Below the pieces are notes generated by a model. That model was not told the origin of the DNA and ran no database searches. It was given only the letters and a program-made list of their open reading frames with translations. A DNA stretch of 7,256 nt from Burkholderiales bacterium (GTDB lineage: Bacteria > Pseudomonadota > Gammaproteobacteria > Burkholderiales > Burkholderiaceae_C). A program made the translations under genes and the position numbers. The stretch spans positions 1 to 7,256 of the forward strand of contig SXSX01000045.1 of NCBI GenBank assembly GCA_005793295.1, read 5' to 3'. Of the stretch, positions 1 through 4,814 are shown piece by piece. The stretch's first letter is position 1, and each line of letters opens with the position of its first letter.

Positions 1-31
1 GTCGTAGGTTCAAATCCTACTCGCGCAACCA
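1..31 (+). tRNA. 3' end of a tRNA gene (partial; possibly initiator tRNA-fMet)
   Basis: The window opens inside a tRNA. A T-arm is visible with 5-bp stem GTAGG/CCTAC around the loop TTCAAAT, followed by a seven-base acceptor strand TCGCGCA, discriminator A and an encoded CCA ending at 31. The anticodon lies off the left edge, so the isotype cannot be read. The run GTCGTAGGTTCAAATCC and the GCAACCA ending resemble initiator tRNA-fMet genes of betaproteobacteria as I remember them. In those the terminal A72 faces an unpaired C1, which cannot be checked here. tRNA-Pro has a similar T-arm and is the main alternative. The tRNA call is firm; the isotype is a guess. Confidence 0.9.
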
Positions 32-55
32 AACAACTGGCGGAAATCGCAGTTA

Positions 56-85
56 CAAAACGCCAACTTTAGAGTTGGCGTTTTG
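56..85 (+). terminator. Rho-independent terminator after the tRNA
   Basis: A perfect 13-bp stem, 56-68 paired with 73-85, closes on the four-base loop TTAG. The GC-rich core GCCAAC/GTTGGC is flanked by an A run on the left arm and a T run on the right (TTTTG then CTTTG). This is the usual form of an intrinsic terminator and it lies 24 bases after the tRNA CCA end, so it should end the tRNA transcript. It ends only 21 bases before the next start codon, which matters for how the downstream gene is transcribed. Confidence 0.85.
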
Positions 86-95
86 CTTTGTTTCA

Positions 96-100
96 AAGGA
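96..100 (+). promoter_or_regulatory. Ribosome binding site of the DUF2721-type gene
   Basis: AAGGA sits six bases before the ATG at 107, a good Shine-Dalgarno match at normal spacing. It decides the start: the same frame has an upstream TTG at 83, but that codon lies inside the terminator stem and has no such site ahead of it. Confidence 0.75.
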
Positions 101-106
101 TTTTGT

Positions 107-565
107 ATGGCCTTCCCGCTCGATCCCGATACCGTATCCCATGGGATTGCATTGTCTGTGGCGCCCGTCTTTTTGCTCACTGCGGTGGCTGGAATGATTG
201 GCGCGGTAGCCAACCGCTTGGCTCGCATTATTGACCGCGCCCGCTTGCTTGAGGAGCGCATTGAAAGCCACACGAGACCCCAAGACAATACGAAGGCTTA
301 TAAAGAACTTTCTGTCCTTCGTAAGCGGGGATTGCTCGCCAATACTAGTATTGCCTTGCTCACGCTTTGTGCGTTCTGTATCGGTATCACCATCATTGTC
401 TTGTTTCTGGGTGAAACGATTGATTTCACAGGCCTGCGCTTATCCATTGTGGCTTTCTTAGCGGGGATTGTTTGCTTCCTATTGGCACTTGCGTGCTTTT
501 TAGCGGAGACTTTGATAGCCGCGCGTTTGTTGAACTTTGCCAAACCACAAAGTACGCGCACTTGA
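107..565 (+). CDS. DUF2721 family small integral membrane protein
   Basis: A 152-residue inner-membrane protein of unknown function. Three hydrophobic segments are visible at about residues 14-34, 78-101 and 112-136. The first is followed by a basic amphipathic stretch, NRLARIIDRARLLEERIE (36-53), which is the hallmark I associate with DUF2721 proteins. Residues 54-76 are charged and probably form a loop, and the C-terminus is short and basic. The length is usual for the family. ATG at 107 is chosen over the in-frame TTG at 83 because AAGGA lies at 96-100. The gene follows the tRNA terminator closely and ends 17 bases before the convergent molybdoenzyme gene, so it is probably monocistronic. 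No catalytic motif is visible. The family call is from recall; no function is claimed. Confidence 0.85.
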   Translation: MAFPLDPDTVSHGIALSVAPVFLLTAVAGMIGAVANRLARIIDRARLLEERIESHTRPQDNTKAYKELSVLRKRGLLANTSIALLTLCAFCIGITIIVLFLGETIDFTGLRLSIVAFLAGIVCFLLALACFLAETLIAARLLNFAKPQSTRT

Positions 566-582
566 ACTTGCGCTAGACGACT

Positions 583-2682
583 TTAAGTGGACTTTTCCAC
601 TTCGACCGCGCAGTCATAAAACGTGGGCGCATGGCCCAAGTCGGTCAAAGATTGACTAGTTAACTCGTTGATATTGGTGCCATGCAAGCCTAATTTGCGC
701 CACCAAACGCCCAAGCCGTTGACAACGCCAAGACGCGCCCGTGGGCTCACTTCTGCTATGCAGTGGTAGTGCCCTCGAGTGTTAAAAACTCGAACTCTAT
801 CCCCAGTTTGAATATGACGATGCGCTGCATCGATGGCGTTGATTTCAATGTGTGGCTCGCCCTCAATGTCGCGCAAACTCCTCACGTTCACGAAACTCGA
901 ATTCAAAAAATTGCGCGCAGGCGGTGAAATCATTGCCAAAGGAAAATGGGGGTTCGAGTTGACCGGTTCGAAATTGGGTACATAGTCTGGCAAACCATCA
1001 AGACCCTGCTGGGCAAGGCGTGGACTAAAAAATTCACAGCGTCCAGACGGTGTGGGAAAGTTGCCGTTTGCAAACGGAGCGTCTGGGGTAGGTAAGGAGA
1101 CAAACCCCTGATTCAAGAGTAAATCGAAATCCACTCTGGAGTCAAAAGCTGCGCGGCACAGCGTCACATCATCGTCATCAAAGCAAGCGTCGGTAAAGCC
1201 CATATGTTTGGCGAGCGCTCGAAAAATAACGGTGTTTGACTTGGCTTGCCCCAAAGGCGCAATGGCCGGTTGGTTAAGCAAGATGTCCGTGTGTCCATAC
1301 GTGGTGTGGACGTCCCAGTGCTCGAGTTGGGTGGTGGCCGGAAGAATGAAGTCGGCGTAGTCAGCGGTATCGGTTTGAAAATGCTCTAAAACAACGGTAA
1401 ACAAGTCCTCACGCGCAAACCCTTTGACCACTTTGCTGGAGTCCGGTGCGACTGCAACCGGATTGCTGTTGTAGACAATGAGTGCTTCAATCGCTGGGCC
1501 AAAATCACTGCTAGGTGGCTGTAACAAAGCATCGCCAATCGTGCTCATGTTGATCGTTCGGCATGAAACCTTGGGTCGCAGATCGGGGAGGTGCAGCGCA
1601 GAGCGATCGAAGACGTGCGTATTGGAGGACGTTAGCAAAAGCCCGCCAGCGCGGTGCTTCCATGCGCCGATGAGCGCTGGCAAGCAAGCAATAGCGCGAA
1701 CCGCGTTGGCCCCTCCCCGCACGCGCTGCATACCGTAGTTCAACCGAATAGAAGCAGGCTGGCCTTGGCGCATGGCGTCTCCATAATCACGAGCGAGGTT
1801 TGTGATTTGTGAAATAGGGATGCCACACACCTCAGCCGCACGTTCAGGAGGCCACTCCAAAGCCCGTAAGCGCAAAGCGTCCCAGCCTAAGGTGTGCTTC
1901 GCAATGTAATCGTGGTCGAGGCAATCGGTAGTTATCAATTGGTACATTAACGCAAAGGCCAATGCGCTGTCGGTGCCAGGTCGCAGTGCAATATGTTCAT
2001 GGCACTTTTCTGCCGTTTCAGTCCGGCGTGGATCAATGCACACCACTTTGGCACCATTGCGCTTGGCTGTTTGAACATGACGCCAAAAATGGAGGTTGCT
2101 GCCAATCGCATTGCTACCCCAGATCAAAATAAGTTTGGACTCGGCAAAAAACTCCACCCGCATCCCCACTTTGGCGCCTAAGGTGTAAATCAAACCTTCG
2201 CCGCCGGCGGAGGCACAAATGGTGCGCTCAAGCAGCGAAGCGCCCAAACGGTTGAAGAAACGTGAGGCCACGGATTCGCCTTGAACCAAGCCCATGGTTC
2301 CAGCGTAGCTGTAGGGAAGAATGGCTTGCGCAGCGGAAGGGCCGCGTTTGGAAATGGATTTCAGTCGATCGGTGATGGTGGTTAAGGCGAATTCCCAAGA
2401 GACGGCTTCAAATTGTCCTGACCCTTTAGGACCGGTGCGTCTAAGGGGTTGCAAAATCCGCTCGGGGTGGTAAGTGCGCTCTGTGTAGCGCGATACCTTG
2501 GTGCACAGGACACCAGCAGTTGCGGGATGGCTGGGATTGCCGTGAACTTTGATAGCAACACCCTCTTGTACCGTGGTGACCAGCGAGCATGTATCTGGGC
2601 AGTCATGGGGGCAAGCACCTCGCACGAAGTGTGTGTCGAGCTTTGGGGCGGGAGCAGTCGAAGGGAGCAGGGTTTTTGACAT
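583..2682 (-). CDS. Molybdopterin / [4Fe-4S] oxidoreductase, DMSO-reductase superfamily
   Basis: A 699-residue enzyme expected to carry bis-MGD molybdenum and one 4Fe-4S cluster. Cluster cysteines are Cys24, Cys28, Cys32 and Cys60, in CPHDCPDTC followed by GVLC, so the spacing is CxxxCxxxC rather than the CxxC start of classical formate dehydrogenases. Cys156 in RTICASAGGEG is the probable Mo ligand by position. MGD-binding segments follow: WGSNAIGSN (188-196), VVCIDPRRTETAEKC (213-227), RPGTDSALA (234-242) and ILPATTQLEHWD (446-457). The C-terminal dinucleotide-binding barrel occupies about 575-690. There is no twin-arginine or Sec signal, so it should be cytoplasmic. No small subunit, electron carrier or cofactor-synthesis gene lies nearby, so the substrate (formate, nitrate or other) cannot be given. 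The ATG at 2682 lacks a clear Shine-Dalgarno; a GTG at codon 20 would still keep the cluster motif. Confidence 0.9.
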   Translation of the reverse strand: MSKTLLPSTAPAPKLDTHFVRGACPHDCPDTCSLVTTVQEGVAIKVHGNPSHPATAGVLCTKVSRYTERTYHPERILQPLRRTGPKGSGQFEAVSWEFALTTITDRLKSISKRGPSAAQAILPYSYAGTMGLVQGESVASRFFNRLGASLLERTICASAGGEGLIYTLGAKVGMRVEFFAESKLILIWGSNAIGSNLHFWRHVQTAKRNGAKVVCIDPRRTETAEKCHEHIALRPGTDSALAFALMYQLITTDCLDHDYIAKHTLGWDALRLRALEWPPERAAEVCGIPISQITNLARDYGDAMRQGQPASIRLNYGMQRVRGGANAVRAIACLPALIGAWKHRAGGLLLTSSNTHVFDRSALHLPDLRPKVSCRTINMSTIGDALLQPPSSDFGPAIEALIVYNSNPVAVAPDSSKVVKGFAREDLFTVVLEHFQTDTADYADFILPATTQLEHWDVHTTYGHTDILLNQPAIAPLGQAKSNTVIFRALAKHMGFTDACFDDDDVTLCRAAFDSRVDFDLLLNQGFVSLPTPDAPFANGNFPTPSGRCEFFSPRLAQQGLDGLPDYVPNFEPVNSNPHFPLAMISPPARNFLNSSFVNVRSLRDIEGEPHIEINAIDAAHRHIQTGDRVRVFNTRGHYHCIAEVSPRARLGVVNGLGVWWRKLGLHGTNINELTSQSLTDLGHAPTFYDCAVEVEKST

Positions 2683-2749
2683 AGTGACAAAGTGAACAAG
2701 CCGATCGTCGGCACAATACAGGTTTTATGGCTGATTTGGGGAATTCGAC
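2683..2749. other. Divergent intergenic region (molybdoenzyme / amidohydrolase)
   Basis: The 67 bp must hold the start signals of both divergent genes. A clear ribosome binding site, GGGGA at 2738-2742, lies seven bases before the amidohydrolase ATG. A short inverted repeat, GCCGA-TCG-TCGGC (2700-2712), is a possible but weak operator. A tandem near-repeat, AGTGACAA then AGTGAACA (2683-2698), lies next to the molybdoenzyme start. I could not find a convincing -35/-10 pair on either strand, so no promoter is called. Confidence 0.4.
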
Positions 2750-3943
2750 ATGCACCTGATTGAATCTATCGTAACAAACGCAGCGTCTATGGCCACGATT
2801 CGCCGCGATTTGCACGCCCACCCAGAGTTGTGTTTTCAAGAAGTGCGAACAGCAGACGTGGTGGCGGCCAAGTTAAGCGAATGGGGGATTCCCATCCACC
2901 GTGGCTTGGGCACCACGGGCGTTGTTGGCATCGTGAAAGCGGGAAACTCAGACCGAGCGATCGCCCTACGTGCTGACATGGATGCATTGCCAATGCAGGA
3001 ATTCAACACTTTCTCACATGCCAGCCAACACCCAGGAAAAATGCATGCCTGTGGCCATGATGGCCACACGGCCATGCTATTGGCCGCGGGGCAATATTTA
3101 GCCAATAACCGCAACTTTGACGGAACGGTGTATCTGGTGTTTCAGCCCGCTGAAGAAGGTGGTGGTGGTGCCCGAGAAATGATCAAAGAGGGCTTGTTTG
3201 AAAAGTTTCCAGTGCAGGCCGTTTTTGGCATGCACAACTGGCCAGGCGCATCCGTAGGGAAATTCGCAGTCAGCGCAGGGCCTGTGATGGCATCCAGCAA
3301 TGAATTCAAAATTACCTTGCGCGGCAAAGGCGGCCACGCGGCTTTGCCGCACAACGCTATTGATCCTGTGCCCGTAGCCTGCCAAATGGTGCAAGCGTTT
3401 CAAACCATCATCAGTCGAAATAAAAAGCCGGTGGACGCTGGCGTCATTTCAGTGACGATGATTCGGGCGGGCGAGGCAACCAACGTGATTCCTGACAGCT
3501 GTGAATTACAGGGCACGGTTCGGACTTTTACCATCGAAGTGCTCGATATGATTGAGCAAAGGATGCGCGAAGTGGCAAAACACACTGCGGCAGCCTTTGG
3601 TGCTCAGTGCGAATTTGAATTTGAACGCAACTACCCGCCCACCATCAACTCAGCCCATGAGGCAGATTTCGCGCGTGGGGTGATGGCAAGTATTGTGGGA
3701 GAGTCCAATGTCGGTGCGCAGGAACCCACCATGGGAGCGGAAGACTTTTCTTATATGTTGCAGGCCAAGCCTGGCTGCTATAGCTTTATCGCCAATGGCG
3801 ATGGGGCCCACCGTGAAATGGGCCATGGTGGCGGCCCTTGCATGTTGCACAACCCCAGTTATGACTTTAATGACGACCTCATCCCTTTGGGCGCTACGTA
3901 TTGGGCCCGACTGGCAGAAGCATGGTTGGCTAGTCCAAACTAA
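2750..3943 (+). CDS. M20 family metallo-amidohydrolase (hippurate / N-acyl-amino-acid amidohydrolase type)
   Basis: A 397-residue cytoplasmic metal-dependent hydrolase of the M20D group, which cleaves N-acyl amino acids (hippurate, N-acetyl amino acids, auxin conjugates) to a free acid and an amino acid. The order of motifs is canonical: RRDLHAHPEL (18-27), ALRADMDALPMQE (72-84), HACGHDGHTAM (99-109), FQPAEEGGGGA (131-141), GMHNWP (160-165), GKGGHAALPH (192-201), GAEDFSYM (329-336) and MLHNPSYDFND (365-375). The expected di-metal ligands are Cys101, His103, Glu136, His162 and His367, with Glu135 as the general base; all are present. The dimerisation/lid domain is about residues 183-295. Length is normal for the family. 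ATG at 2750 has GGGGA seven bases upstream. The exact substrate cannot be told from sequence. The gene is divergent from the molybdoenzyme and its end overlaps coaX on the other strand. Confidence 0.93.
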   Translation: MHLIESIVTNAASMATIRRDLHAHPELCFQEVRTADVVAAKLSEWGIPIHRGLGTTGVVGIVKAGNSDRAIALRADMDALPMQEFNTFSHASQHPGKMHACGHDGHTAMLLAAGQYLANNRNFDGTVYLVFQPAEEGGGGAREMIKEGLFEKFPVQAVFGMHNWPGASVGKFAVSAGPVMASSNEFKITLRGKGGHAALPHNAIDPVPVACQMVQAFQTIISRNKKPVDAGVISVTMIRAGEATNVIPDSCELQGTVRTFTIEVLDMIEQRMREVAKHTAAAFGAQCEFEFERNYPPTINSAHEADFARGVMASIVGESNVGAQEPTMGAEDFSYMLQAKPGCYSFIANGDGAHREMGHGGGPCMLHNPSYDFNDDLIPLGATYWARLAEAWLASPN

Positions 3944-4700
3944 AGCGCAGGGAGGCCATTTGCAGCAAGCCATCAAAAATCAGGTTGTCAACTAACTCAA
4001 AGGGCCGCGTCATGCTGGGTGCCATCTTCCAAGCGGCTCCCCCGGTCATCACGCACAGGGGTTCTGCATTGCATTGGCTTCTGACATGCTGAACCATACA
4101 CTCCACAGCACCGGCAATAGCAAAGGTACCGCCGCTGGTTAATGCGTCGCTGGTATTGGTGGGAAAGGGGCGAACTTCGCCCGTAGGCACGTGCAAACCG
4201 GCCGTACCTGACTCCAGCGCGCGCAGCATGATACCGTGCCCAGGCAGAATCAAACCGCCTAAGAATTTTCCACCGGGATCAATGGCCTCCACCGTAACGG
4301 CTGTTCCCACCATCACCACCACCATCGGACGAGGCAAGCCTTGGGCGAGCATGCGGTGGTAAGCACCCACCATGGCCACCCAGCGGTCCGCGCCCAAACG
4401 GGTAGGGTGGTCATACCCGTTGCTCAAGCCCGCTTCCGACTCGCTGGCTACCACCCACTGCGGGGTAACATCCCACAGTTCCATCTGTTCTTGCACCCGT
4501 CGCTTGACGGCGTCGCCGGCGACCACACAGCCCAGGATGTGCTGCGGCGCTGGCAAGGTACTCCAAGAACCCTCAGCGAGTTTGTCGATATTTTCTAGAA
4601 ATTCGGCCCCTTGGGCTAAAAGCGGAGCGCCAGGCGTAGCCGTTTCGTAGAGCGCCCATTTCAGACGGGTATTTCCAATGTCAAGGGCAAGAAAAGTCAT
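3930..4700 (-). CDS. coaX: Type III pantothenate kinase
   Basis: CoaX phosphorylates pantothenate with ATP to 4'-phosphopantothenate, the first committed step of coenzyme A synthesis, in the cytoplasm. Family motifs of this acetate/sugar kinase fold are clear: LALDIGNTRLKW (4-15, phosphate loop with Asp7), LGADRW (102-107, with the probable catalytic Asp105), VGTAVTVEAID (131-141), GGLILPGHGIML (148-159) and VMTGGAA (217-223). The 256-residue length is usual. Where many homologues read DAGTA, this one reads MVGTA (130-134), a variation I believe is tolerated in betaproteobacteria. The ATG at 4700 is chosen because family members begin with FLALDIGNT right after Met; it has no good Shine-Dalgarno, and an in-frame ATG at 4724 is the alternative. 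The promoter lies at 4746-4774. The stop codon falls inside the end of the convergent amidohydrolase gene. The frequent partner birA is not beside it here. Confidence 0.93.
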   Translation of the reverse strand: MTFLALDIGNTRLKWALYETATPGAPLLAQGAEFLENIDKLAEGSWSTLPAPQHILGCVVAGDAVKRRVQEQMELWDVTPQWVVASESEAGLSNGYDHPTRLGADRWVAMVGAYHRMLAQGLPRPMVVVMVGTAVTVEAIDPGGKFLGGLILPGHGIMLRALESGTAGLHVPTGEVRPFPTNTSDALTSGGTFAIAGAVECMVQHVRSQCNAEPLCVMTGGAAWKMAPSMTRPFELVDNLIFDGLLQMASLRFSLD

Positions 4701-4745
4701 AGGAGCGTAAGGGGTTTGCCGCATTATGACCAACTGCAAAAATCG

Positions 4746-4774
4746 ATTACAGTTGACGTTTACGTAAACGTCAA
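4746..4774 (-). promoter_or_regulatory. Sigma-70 promoter of coaX
   Basis: Read on the minus strand, TTGACG (4774-4769) and TGTAAT (4751-4746) match the -35 and -10 consensus at five of six positions each, with an ideal 17-base spacer. Transcription should begin near 4739-4738, about 38 bases before the coaX ATG at 4700, or about 15 before the alternative ATG at 4724. The whole -35 box and spacer fall inside the palindrome at 4751-4776, so a protein bound there would block this promoter. Confidence 0.65.
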
Positions 4775-4776
4775 CT
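4751..4776. promoter_or_regulatory. Perfect 26-bp palindromic operator between coaX and icmF
   Basis: The half-site AGTTGACGTTTAC is followed directly by its exact reverse complement, centred between 4763 and 4764, without mismatch or spacer. Such symmetry in a divergent promoter region is typical of a dimeric repressor or activator site. The core TTGACGTTTACG recalls sites I associate with the MerR-family regulator LiuR of branched-chain amino-acid breakdown, which would suit the neighbouring isobutyryl-CoA mutase, but that link is from memory and unproven. It overlaps the coaX -35 box and lies 38 bases before the icmF ATG. The regulator gene is not in the window. It is unlikely to be a terminator: it is not GC-rich and no T run follows on either strand. 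Confidence 0.75.
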
Positions 4777-4814
4777 CCTTTGCGTTTTCTATTGTCTTTT
4801 GAGAGCCCTGTCCT

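Noticed and set aside
585..602. Hairpin AAGTGGA/TCCACTT with loop CTTT at the end of the molybdoenzyme gene, a possible two-way terminator.
   Set aside because: The stem is only seven bp, moderately AT-rich, overlaps the stop codon, and has no T run after it on either strand.
2700..2712. Inverted repeat GCCGA-TCG-TCGGC as an operator.
   Set aside because: The five-bp arms are short enough to occur by chance and no promoter elements could be placed around it, so it is mentioned only inside the intergenic entry.
2382..2714. A 110-codon minus-strand frame overlapping the molybdoenzyme start.
   Set aside because: It is a different frame of the region encoding the 4Fe-4S domain; the cysteine motifs and MGD-binding segments belong to the longer frame.
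4311..4325. CAT CAC CAC CAC CAT on the plus strand looks like a polyhistidine tag or metal-binding run.
   Set aside because: It is the antisense of coaX codons 126-130 (Met-Val-Val-Val-Met), a normal hydrophobic strand before the GTA motif; no plausible plus-strand gene covers it.
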